In this document: positions 33,274-40,581 of the stretch, piece by piece
Layout of the letters: every line of letters starts with the position of its first letter
Position numbering within the stretch: position 1 is the stretch's first letter
Program-made: the position numbers and the translations under genes
The notes under the pieces: model-generated
Database searches by the model: none
What the model saw: only the letters and a program-made list of their open reading frames with translations
What the model was told of the DNA's origin: nothing
DNA from: Sphingobacteriales bacterium
GTDB taxonomy: Bacteria; Bacteroidota; Bacteroidia; Chitinophagales; Chitinophagaceae
Direction of reading: 5' to 3'
DNA length: 64,000 nucleotides
Assembly (NCBI GenBank): GCA_016235125.1
Contig: JACRLZ010000002.1
Location: 186,001-250,000, forward strand

Positions 33274-33741
33274 ATGGAGTTGTATCGTATCACACAAGTA
33301 AAATATGCCGATGACTTGACTGGCAACGGAGCAAGATTGTATGGTGGCCGCTGGAACAGCGAAGGCCTGTTTGCTGTTTATACTTCTTCATCCCGTGCAT
33401 TGGCTTTGCTGGAGGTGCTGGCACACACCCCTGCTAAAATGCTGGATGAAAAAGATTATATGCTTGTTACATTATCAATACCTGATTCGGTAAAGAAGGA
33501 TGAAATTGTACTGGCTGATTTAACAACCGGCTGGGATGCACCAGATACAAGACCCATTACAAAAAGACTGGGCGATAAATTTTTGAGAAGTAAATCAGGT
33601 TTGCTACTGGCGGTACCGAGTGTGCTGGTGCCTGAAGAAATGAATTATGTACTAAACCCGCTGCATAACGATATGAGAAAAGTAAAACTGGCACAGAGGC
33701 GCAGGATCGCTTTTGACAGGAGAGTAACAAAAACCCTGTAG
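33274..33741 (+). CDS. RES-domain toxin
   Basis: The 155-residue protein is a complete RES domain, beginning MELYRITQVKYADDLTGNGA. The conserved Arg (R26 in LYGGRWN), Glu (E47 in ALLEVLAH) and Ser (S115 in AVPSVLVPEE) that give the family its name are all present, with Tyr36. RES toxins degrade NAD+ by phosphorolysis or hydrolysis, or ADP-ribosylate metabolic enzymes, and arrest growth. It is paired with the upstream antitoxin and its stop codon is nine bases from that of the convergent gene. Confidence 0.93.
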   Translation: MELYRITQVKYADDLTGNGARLYGGRWNSEGLFAVYTSSSRALALLEVLAHTPAKMLDEKDYMLVTLSIPDSVKKDEIVLADLTTGWDAPDTRPITKRLGDKFLRSKSGLLLAVPSVLVPEEMNYVLNPLHNDMRKVKLAQRRRIAFDRRVTKTL

Positions 33742-33750
33742 CTTTTAGTG

Positions 33751-34224
33751 CTATTTGTAAAGTGGCGAAATGGCCCTGCCCTTCATTACACTAATCATTC
33801 GTTCAATATTCCTTTGTTGTGCTTCTTTTGTTTTCAAATGATTTAGATAGCGGTTTACTTCTTTTTGCCGGGAAGCTGAAAGTTGTAAAAAAGTATTCAG
33901 CAGTTTGTTTTTCTTTAATTCTTTTCTAAATGCGGGCAGCATCGGAAAATTCCTGTTTCGTTCCCAACTGTCCTGTTCTATTATAAACCTTGCTGTTTGC
34001 CCGTTTTTAACTTTACCGCCTTTGATCATGATGCCATTCACATACAACCGGTATCCTTCTCCTCTTACCGGACAGAGTGTTTGCTGAAAGAAAAAACCTT
34101 CTATGGTTCCCTTTATTGGTATGTAGCCTTTTTCAGCAATAAGTTTGTTAGAAATATTTTTCGGGACTTTTATGCAGGAGTTGATGCCAACTTTATAGAT
34201 TCTTGCTTTGAAAGAGAATTTCAC
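33751..34224 (-). CDS. DUF1905/YdeI-like protein
   Basis: A 157-residue protein: an N-terminal DUF1905-type barrel (MKFSFKARIYKVGINSCIKVPKNISN, GTIEGFFFQQTLCPVRGEGYRLYVNGIMIKGGKVKNG) and a C-terminal YdeI/OmpD-associated helical segment (LQLSASRQKEVNRYLNHLKTKEAQQRNIERMISVMKG). Function is not established; YdeI relatives confer resistance to antimicrobial peptides. The start is GTG at 34224, whose G-T-G-A overlaps the stop codon of a 29-residue ORF upstream. Confidence 0.85.
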   Translation of the reverse strand: MKFSFKARIYKVGINSCIKVPKNISNKLIAEKGYIPIKGTIEGFFFQQTLCPVRGEGYRLYVNGIMIKGGKVKNGQTARFIIEQDSWERNRNFPMLPAFRKELKKNKLLNTFLQLSASRQKEVNRYLNHLKTKEAQQRNIERMISVMKGRAISPLYK

Positions 34225-34310
34225 GGGTTATTTTTTTTCTCTTTATTTCCGGAAGTCATAATCAGGCCATAAATAATTATAGCAGCCACAATAATAAGGA
34301 TGACTTTCAT
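34221..34310 (-). CDS. Possible 29-residue single-helix membrane peptide
   Basis: MKVILIIVAAIIIYGLIMTS followed by a charged tail (GNKEKKNNP) forms a classic small single-span peptide. Its TGA overlaps the GTG start of the DUF1905 gene (GTGA), and it begins six bases after the MBL-fold gene stops, which is the arrangement of a coupled operon gene. No homologue is known to me, and chance cannot be excluded for so short a frame. Confidence 0.45.
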   Translation of the reverse strand: MKVILIIVAAIIIYGLIMTSGNKEKKNNP

Positions 34311-34315
34311 AAAAT

Positions 34316-35212
34316 TTATTTAGCTGTCAACTCTTCATAAGCTGCCGTGAGAGGCCTTTCTATACCATCTGTCTTCCAATCTTCTCCGCCGGGAATGATC
34401 CTGGTCTTTAAAATCTCATCTTTTGTTTTGCCAGCTTTGATTTCTCCTTCTACAAACTTCAGCACATTGCCGAGGTAATCTCTGAAGGCTTTCAGGTCAT
34501 CTGCTTTGCCGGTTACTTCATAACCAGTTCCGGCATGGCCAAAAATGTATTGCGTATCGTTATTAAATTTAGCCAGCCCTTTATCCAGCACTTCCATCCA
34601 GCTCTTCATGTTAGCCCCTGCGCTACGGTCAACAAAGGGATGACGACGATTAAAGACCAGGTCGCCGCAATGAACAATATTGGCTTTCTCAAAATGTACA
34701 AAGCTGTCGCCGTTAGTATGAGCAGCGCCATAGTAGTAGAGGCAGATGTTTTCTTTGTTAAATTTCTGGCACCATGTGCTAGTGTAGGTTTGGTCAGGAT
34801 AGAGCTGCTTGTCTTCAGTTTTATTTTTTACTGCGACATTCTGTTGATTCTTTAATGAGTTCTCATGTGCAAGTACATGTTCAACTAACCCTTTAAAAGA
34901 AATATTTCCTGCCGTATGATCTCCATGATGGTGAGTGTTGATCAGTAATTTAAATGGATTTTCACTTCTCTTTTTTAATTCATCGATCAGGTGTTTGCTT
35001 TGGTCAGGAAATTGAGAATCTACCACGACAATACTTTTTTTGGACAATAGGAATGCGATAGTGCCGCCTCTTTCCATAAAAATGCCCAGTGTATCTGTTA
35101 ACATTTTTATTTTCCAGGGATCTTCAAAAAAACCTGCCAACAATTTTTGATTGGCTAATGATAAAGCACCAAAGGTTAGTGCCGTGTTTTGTATAAAAGT
35201 GCGCCGCTGCAT
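34316..35212 (-). CDS. MBL-fold metallo-hydrolase
   Basis: A 298-residue exported protein: a signal with two arginines at the start (MQRRTFIQNTALTFGALSLA, Tat-like), then an MBL domain with the zinc motif NTHHHGDHTAGN (HxHxDH), a third His region (YGAAHTNGDSFVHF), Asp in VHCGDLVF and the final IFGHAGTGYEV. Substrate unknown; quinoprotein-relay-associated and Blh-like hydrolases share this form. It heads a minus-strand run with the tiny peptide and the DUF1905 gene. Confidence 0.9.
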   Translation of the reverse strand: MQRRTFIQNTALTFGALSLANQKLLAGFFEDPWKIKMLTDTLGIFMERGGTIAFLLSKKSIVVVDSQFPDQSKHLIDELKKRSENPFKLLINTHHHGDHTAGNISFKGLVEHVLAHENSLKNQQNVAVKNKTEDKQLYPDQTYTSTWCQKFNKENICLYYYGAAHTNGDSFVHFEKANIVHCGDLVFNRRHPFVDRSAGANMKSWMEVLDKGLAKFNNDTQYIFGHAGTGYEVTGKADDLKAFRDYLGNVLKFVEGEIKAGKTKDEILKTRIIPGGEDWKTDGIERPLTAAYEELTAK

Positions 35213-35270
35213 GTAAAAGTTTTTTAAAAAAAGAAGATGTTTTCAATCCTGAAGTTACAAACTTGCCTAT

Positions 35271-36503
35271 TCAGTACTCAAATTTTCTCAGGCCGGGAGC
35301 TTTAAACCAGGTAAAAACAGTAACCAGTAAAGTCATGCAACCACCAAAAATGACGGAGGGCACAGTGCCCATAGCAGTTGCGGCTACACCGCTTTCAAAC
35401 TGACCGAGTTCATTGGAAGAATTAATGAACATGGAATTGACAGATGACACTCTTCCCCTCATTTCGTCGGGTACAAATAGCTGCACCACCGTTCCCCTGA
35501 TTATTACACTGATGCCATCAAACAGGCCGCTTACAAACAGTGCTGCAAAGCTGAGCCAGAAATTTTTTGATATTGCAAAAATGAGAATGCAAATTCCAAA
35601 TCCGGCAACTGCATATAATAGGGTTTTACCCTGTTTCTTTTTCAATGGTTTTTGCATCAGCCAGCCGATGGCTACAAAATTTCCAATATAGGTGGCTGCT
35701 ACTAACCATCCCAACTCCTGTGCCCCCACATGCAGAATATCATTGGCAAATACAGGCAAAAGAGCTGTTGCTCCACCAAATAATACGGCAAACATGTCGA
35801 GACTCATGGCTCCCAGCAATGCTTTTTGTTTCATTACAAACCGAAGTCCCTCCTTTACGCCATCCCATGTTTTGCTTGTGCCTTGCCAACTGACAGGTTT
35901 TGATTTTATATTTTGAAAAATAATAAGCGCTACTGCAATCAAAGCGCAAACGATTATAAAGGCGATGGTAATATTTGTATATCCAAGTAATACTCCGGCC
36001 AGCGCAGGGCCGGCCACTGCAGCAGCCAGCCAGATCATGCTATTAACTGAAACTGCTTTTACAAGAGATTCGGCGGGTACCAACTGTGCCAGGAATGAAT
36101 TAAAAGCAGAGGCACTGTATGCTCTTATCACACCTGTGCCGAATACAAAACCATAAATACTCCAGGTTATTATCTGCCTCGAAAAATTTTCCTGCATCCA
36201 TTCTGAAGTGGCAACCAGCAATCCACCCATCATCAGCAAATAAAATAACATACAAAGACTAAGAAGCTTATGCTTGTTGCTTTTATCCACTTTCACTCCG
36301 GCAGGCAAAGCCAGTGCGATTGCCGGAATCACTTCCGATAATCCCAGAATTCCTAATGATAACTTGCTCCCGGTGATCTGGTAGAGCCTCCAGCCCAAAA
36401 GAACAGGAGTCATTCGCAAACCGGCAATAAAAAGAATCCTGGCAATAATAAACCAGGTAAATTCTTTATTGATAACAGAACCACGATTTACAGGATCATT
36501 CAT
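35271..36503 (-). CDS. MFS transporter (enterobactin-exporter-like)
   Basis: A 410-residue, 12-helix protein of the MFS_3 type: VNSMIWLAAAVAGPALAGVLLGYTN in the middle and GTVVQLFVPDEMRGRVSSVNSMFINSSNELGQFESGVAAT near helix 10, patterns common to EntS-like exporters. An efflux role is likely; the substrate is not known. It is 13 bases downstream of the deoxynucleoside kinase gene on the same strand, so the two are likely to be co-transcribed although no functional link is apparent. Confidence 0.88.
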   Translation of the reverse strand: MNDPVNRGSVINKEFTWFIIARILFIAGLRMTPVLLGWRLYQITGSKLSLGILGLSEVIPAIALALPAGVKVDKSNKHKLLSLCMLFYLLMMGGLLVATSEWMQENFSRQIITWSIYGFVFGTGVIRAYSASAFNSFLAQLVPAESLVKAVSVNSMIWLAAAVAGPALAGVLLGYTNITIAFIIVCALIAVALIIFQNIKSKPVSWQGTSKTWDGVKEGLRFVMKQKALLGAMSLDMFAVLFGGATALLPVFANDILHVGAQELGWLVAATYIGNFVAIGWLMQKPLKKKQGKTLLYAVAGFGICILIFAISKNFWLSFAALFVSGLFDGISVIIRGTVVQLFVPDEMRGRVSSVNSMFINSSNELGQFESGVAATAMGTVPSVIFGGCMTLLVTVFTWFKAPGLRKFEY

Positions 36504-36516
36504 TTACTATCGTTCC

Positions 36517-37149
36517 TTATGGCAATGTAAGATAATGCTGTCCTTCCTCATAGTCCTTTTCCAGCGCCTCATATATCACCTGCAAATGTTTCTCGTTATG
36601 AAGAAAATCAGCATTGCCGGCATCCACAAATAATGTTTTCACATTGTGGTGCTTTATGTAATTGGTATATGTTTCCTGGATGTTGAACAGATAATCATCG
36701 GGAATATTCTGTTCATAAGATCTGTTCCTTTTCTTAATATTTGACTGTAACTTGGCTACAGGAGCATGCAGGTAAATGAGTATATCCGGCTGTATCAACT
36801 GCTGATGGATGATTTCAAATAATCTTTGATAGAGCCTGAATTCATCTTCCGGCAGGGTTACTTTGGCAAACAAAAGACATTTGGTAAAAAGATAGTCTGA
36901 AACTGTCAGGCTTTGAAACATATCTTTTTGCTGCAGCAGTTCTTTTAACTGCTTAAAACGTTCAGCCATAAAAAAAAGCTCCAGCGGAAAAGCATATTGC
37001 TGCGGGTTTTCATAAAATTTTGGAAGAAAGGGGTTGTCGGCAAATTCTTCCAATATCAATCTTGCATTATAATGTTTGCTGAGCAAATGAGCCAGTGTGG
37101 TTTTACCGGCTCCGATATTTCCTTCTATGGTGATAAAGTGATAGTTCAT
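36517..37149 (-). CDS. Deoxynucleoside kinase
   Basis: A 210-residue P-loop kinase: ITIEGNIGAGKTTLAHLL (Walker A, residues 7-24), the LEEFADNPFLPKFY block, and DYLFTKCLLFAKVTLPEDEF, in which the DYLF stands for the conserved DRS-like region. It phosphorylates deoxynucleosides (dAdo/dGuo or dCyd kinase type) in salvage of dNTP precursors. The folK gene is about 100 bases upstream on the same strand. Confidence 0.93.
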   Translation of the reverse strand: MNYHFITIEGNIGAGKTTLAHLLSKHYNARLILEEFADNPFLPKFYENPQQYAFPLELFFMAERFKQLKELLQQKDMFQSLTVSDYLFTKCLLFAKVTLPEDEFRLYQRLFEIIHQQLIQPDILIYLHAPVAKLQSNIKKRNRSYEQNIPDDYLFNIQETYTNYIKHHNVKTLFVDAGNADFLHNEKHLQVIYEALEKDYEEGQHYLTLP

Positions 37150-37247
37150 TCCGTGAATCGTCTGTGTGGGTTTTCAGTTGATTGTGAGGTCAAAGTAAAT
37201 CAAATGAGAGTAATGCCGAAAAAACTTTGCAATAGCTGTGGAAAAAA

Positions 37248-37730
37248 TCAGGAATACTTTTTTACCTGAAGATTGTCCTTGCATTCTTTCAGTAATTGTG
37301 AAATAGTTTTATGAAATACCGGATGAACCATATCCGGAGCTATTTCTGCCAGTGGCAACAGTGCGAATCGCCGGTTTTGCATTTCAGGATGAGGAAGTTT
37401 TAATAAAGGATAGTTGTGTACCTCATCATTGAACAAAAGAATATCAATGTCTATAATTCTCGGGCCATATTTCTCCTTTCTGATCCGTCCCATCGTTTTT
37501 TCCACTTTTAATATCCGGCGAACCAGTTGCCGGGCGGTGAGTGGGGTTTCTATCTCCAATGCCTGGTTTAAAAAAGACGGCTGATCTTCTTTTCCCCATG
37601 CAGCTGTTTCATACACGGAGGATGTTTTTAAAACAACGCCGCAATGCAGGCTGATAAGCTCTTTTGCTTTATTAAGATTTGCAAGCCTGTTCCCAATATT
37701 ACCACCTGTAAGCAGATATGCTATATTCAT
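37248..37730 (-). CDS. folK: 2-amino-4-hydroxy-6-hydroxymethyldihydropteridine diphosphokinase
   Basis: A 160-residue HPPK: YLLTGGNIGNRLANLNKA at the start, SSVYETAAWGKEDQPSFLNQALEIET, and the signature GPRIIDIDILLFND (two Asp residues coordinate Mg2+) followed by LPHPEMQNRRFALLPLAEIAPD. It transfers pyrophosphate from ATP to the pterin in folate synthesis. Regular length and complete motifs. The start codon is ATG at 37730. Confidence 0.96.
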   Translation of the reverse strand: MNIAYLLTGGNIGNRLANLNKAKELISLHCGVVLKTSSVYETAAWGKEDQPSFLNQALEIETPLTARQLVRRILKVEKTMGRIRKEKYGPRIIDIDILLFNDEVHNYPLLKLPHPEMQNRRFALLPLAEIAPDMVHPVFHKTISQLLKECKDNLQVKKYS

Positions 37731-37885
37731 ACAGTATCAAATATCTTTATTTTAATGAATCATGAAAACATTGTTTATATAGGGTCTGTGCGTTGGTGGC
37801 CTCCTCTTTTGGAGGCATCCGAAAAAATTGAAGGTTGGGAACGAAGTTCGGGGTGGAGGCTTACATTTGCTGCTCAAGATTTTTC

Positions 37886-38995
37886 ATGCAGCAGCCTTAT
37901 AGTCAGTCAAGGGCATTATGGTCCATTACAAGAGCCAGTTTTAAAGCGATATTTGCCAATCCCAGTGCTATTATTTTCAGTATTCTTTTCCCGATCATTT
38001 TTGTTTTGATTTTTGGGGCTTTTGGAAACGGAGGTGGAGCCAGTTACCGGATTGCATTATCTGAAAACTGCGATACCACTAATGCTTTTTTTCAAAACCT
38101 GAAAAATAATTCTTCTATTAAGATTGTGAACTATAAAGATTCTGCCGCATTAAACCAGGATCTGGTAAAAGGCCGGTTAGCAGCTATACTGGATGTGCAG
38201 GTTGCAAAAGATTCAATGACGAAACCGACATACAGAGTAAAAATTAAGTCAACAACAGCAAGCAGCAATACGTTTGGAAATTTCATGCAAATGCTGGACT
38301 ATTCAAAACTTAAGTTTCAGCTTGCCTTATCAGGTCAAAATACTGAGATGGTGCAAATCGAAAAGCCGGAGATATCCAGTGTAAGAAAATATCGCCAGAT
38401 CGATTTTATTCTTCCAGGCCAGCTGGGTTTTTCAATTTTATTCTCCACTTTGTTTGGTATTGCTTTTACTTTTTTCGGGTTAAGGGAGCAATTGGTGCTG
38501 AAACGATTTTATGCCACACCGATCAACAGGCTTAATATTTTATTGGGAATTGGCTTCAGCCGTCTTTTCTTTCAATTGCTGAGTGTGATAGTACTGATAT
38601 CGGTTGGTTACTTCTTTTTGAATTTTACACTTCAGCATGGGGTCGTCACCTTTCTTGAGATATTATTGGTTACTGTTCTTATGCTGTTCCTGCTAATGGG
38701 AGTCGGACTTATTTTCAGCAGTATTGTAAAAAGTGATACATCCATTCCCTTGCTGATAAATCTTTTCGGATTTCCCCAAATGATGCTGTCGGGCACTTTC
38801 TTTCCCATTGAGGTTTTTCCAAAATGGCTGCAGGAGATATGCAGGGTACTTCCGCTTACACAGTACAATGATGCTATAAGGAAAATTTCATTTGAAGGAC
38901 TGCATATAACTGATTGCTTAAAACAGCTGGGAATTATGGGTATCTGGATCGCTGTCATATATATTATTGCGGTGAGAGTGTTGAAGTGGGAGTGA
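37886..38995 (+). CDS. ABC-2 type transporter permease
   Basis: A 369-residue membrane protein with a cytoplasmic N-terminus, one helix at about 25-45 (IFSILFPIIFVLIFGAFG), a periplasmic domain of about 130 residues, and five further helices in the C-terminal half. GTFFPIEVFPKWLQEICRVLPLTQYNDAIRKI is the ABC-2 conserved segment. Such permeases export drugs, lipids or polysaccharides with a separate ATPase. No ABC ATPase of that kind lies beside it; the partner must be elsewhere. The ATG at 37886 is preferred to 37835, because it begins a basic N-terminus close to the first helix. Confidence 0.88.
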   Translation: MQQPYSQSRALWSITRASFKAIFANPSAIIFSILFPIIFVLIFGAFGNGGGASYRIALSENCDTTNAFFQNLKNNSSIKIVNYKDSAALNQDLVKGRLAAILDVQVAKDSMTKPTYRVKIKSTTASSNTFGNFMQMLDYSKLKFQLALSGQNTEMVQIEKPEISSVRKYRQIDFILPGQLGFSILFSTLFGIAFTFFGLREQLVLKRFYATPINRLNILLGIGFSRLFFQLLSVIVLISVGYFFLNFTLQHGVVTFLEILLVTVLMLFLLMGVGLIFSSIVKSDTSIPLLINLFGFPQMMLSGTFFPIEVFPKWLQEICRVLPLTQYNDAIRKISFEGLHITDCLKQLGIMGIWIAVIYIIAVRVLKWE

Positions 38996-39003
38996 GGTGG
39001 ATG

Positions 39004-39057
39004 AAAGTCAAATTAGTCATATAGGTCAAAAGGGTCATAATAGTCAAAGCAGTTAAA
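39004..39057. repeat. Perfect-phase 9-bp minisatellite, six units
   Basis: The six units are AAAGTCAAA, TTAGTCATA, TAGGTCAAA, AGGGTCATA, ATAGTCAAA and GCAGTTAAA; the RGTY core recurs at 39006, 39015, 39024, 39033, 39042 and 39051, exactly nine apart. The array ends at the GTG start of the SRPBCC gene. Related units lie at 32061-32159. Confidence 0.8.
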
Positions 39058-39555
39058 GTGAGAATTATCAAACTTGGTTTAATAAGCATTGTTGCATTTG
39101 CAGTACTGATAACGGGCATCTCTTTGTTTTTTCCTTCTCATGTCCGTATTTCAAAAGCCATTGATATCCTCACAGAAAAAGATTCGGTTATGAGCCTGGT
39201 AGGAGATGTAAGGAATTGGAAAAAATGGTACCCCGGAGCCGATACTGCTTTTTATATTGCTGAAAAGGGAAAAATCAAAGGCATTGCAACAGGTGAAGGA
39301 CAGGGATTAATAATTACTTCATTCACCGACAGCAGTGTGAATGCAATGAACACCGGTGCTAAATCGAAACGGGGAGAAACAGGCTGGAACATTTTTTCAG
39401 GTTCCGTTCCAAATACAATCACCATTCAATGGTTTAGGGATTTTCATCTTCGCTGGTACCCATGGGAAAAATTTTCAGGTTTGTTGCTCGAGAAGCGATA
39501 TGGGCCGCTGATGGAGAAGGGGCTTGAGAATCTGAAAAAATTACTGGAGAAGTAA
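39058..39555 (+). CDS. SRPBCC-like membrane-anchored protein
   Basis: A 165-residue protein with one N-terminal helix (LGLISIVAFAVLITGISLFF), then a domain with the START/polyketide-cyclase look: VRISKAIDILTEKDSVMSLVGDVRNWKKWYPGAD near 28-61 and a final IQWFRDFHLRWYPWEKFSGLLLEKRYGPLMEKGLENLKKLLE helix. Such domains bind hydrophobic ligands; no ligand is evident. GTG is the start, directly after a 9-bp repeat array whose units carry no stop-free ATG frame into the gene. Confidence 0.75.
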   Translation: MRIIKLGLISIVAFAVLITGISLFFPSHVRISKAIDILTEKDSVMSLVGDVRNWKKWYPGADTAFYIAEKGKIKGIATGEGQGLIITSFTDSSVNAMNTGAKSKRGETGWNIFSGSVPNTITIQWFRDFHLRWYPWEKFSGLLLEKRYGPLMEKGLENLKKLLEK

Positions 39556-39565
39556 TGAAAAAAAA

Positions 39566-40507
39566 TCAATCTGAGTTTTTCAGAAATTTCAGGTTGCGCT
39601 GTATGCCTTTCCATTTGGCCCTTCTTAGTGGCGAATCTTTAAATATTTTTTTGAAACTTTCTTCAGTCATCTGCTCCCATTCATTTGCAGAAAGATTTAG
39701 TATTTCCGGAATGGGTTTAAAGCCCGGTTCGCCATGTGCTTTACTGAAGCGGTTCCATGGACAAATATCCTGGCATACATCACAACCAAATATCCAGCCA
39801 TCAAATTTTCCTTTCATTTCAACCGGTATCAGCTGTTCTTTTAATTCAATAGTAAAATAAGAAATGCATCTGCTTCCATCGACTATTTTTCCGGGCAATA
39901 TTGCGTCAGTAGGGCAGGTATCAATGCATTTGGTGCAGGTGCCACAATAATCTTTTGCAAAAGGGTCATCGGGCTCCAGTTCAAGATCGGTGATCAATGT
40001 GGCAATAAAATAAAAAGAACCGCTTTGCCTGGTTATCAGGTTCCCGTTCTTACCAACCCAACCCAAGCCACTTTTTTGTGCCCATGTTCTTTCCAGTACA
40101 GGGGCCGAATCTACAAATCCTCTTCCATGCACTTCACCGATCACTTCTTTCATTAATCGCAGCAGTTCTGTCAGCTGTGGCTTTATCACATCATGATAAT
40201 CTTTACCCAATGCATATTTTGAGATTTTTGAGGCATTTGCGGATGGGTGCTCTGCCGGATAATAATTCTTTAATAGTGTAATTACAGATTTGGCCCCCGG
40301 AACCAACCGGGTTGGATCGACCCTCAGATCAAAATAATTTTCCATGTATTTCATTTGGCCATGCATGCCCTTTTTCAGCCACTGTTCCAGGCGGCGGGCA
40401 TCATCATCCAGTTTTTCTGCTTTGGCTATGCCGCAATAGTCAAAACCGAGCGATGCAGAGGTTTCTTTAATAAATACTTTATGTCTTTGCTGCGGGTTCA
40501 ATTGCAA
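39566..40507 (-). CDS. queG: Epoxyqueuosine reductase
   Basis: A 313-residue enzyme with the QueG set: an N-terminal cobalamin-binding domain ([26 protein letters not shown]), the two 4Fe-4S motifs [18 protein letters not shown] (near 190) and [16 protein letters not shown] (near 243), and [21 protein letters not shown]. It performs the last step of tRNA queuosine synthesis, reducing epoxyqueuosine. The start is TTG at 40507; no upstream ATG is in frame, and a downstream ATG would remove the cofactor domain. Confidence 0.93.
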   Translation of the reverse strand: MQLNPQQRHKVFIKETSASLGFDYCGIAKAEKLDDDARRLEQWLKKGMHGQMKYMENYFDLRVDPTRLVPGAKSVITLLKNYYPAEHPSANASKISKYALGKDYHDVIKPQLTELLRLMKEVIGEVHGRGFVDSAPVLERTWAQKSGLGWVGKNGNLITRQSGSFYFIATLITDLELEPDDPFAKDYCGTCTKCIDTCPTDAILPGKIVDGSRCISYFTIELKEQLIPVEMKGKFDGWIFGCDVCQDICPWNRFSKAHGEPGFKPIPEILNLSANEWEQMTEESFKKIFKDSPLRRAKWKGIQRNLKFLKNSD

Positions 40508-40581
40508 AAATTGTCTTTAAAATCAATGGCAAGTTTAATTTTTTTGCGTAAACTTGAATTTCTCTTTTTACCACACAAAAT

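Noticed and set aside
37757..37885. Separate small gene upstream of the ABC-2 permease
   Set aside because: The frame from ATG 37757 continues to overlap the permease region in another frame and encodes a low-complexity Trp-rich peptide with no support.
32061..39057. CRISPR array
   Set aside because: The units are nine bases long with no spacers, and there are no cas genes.
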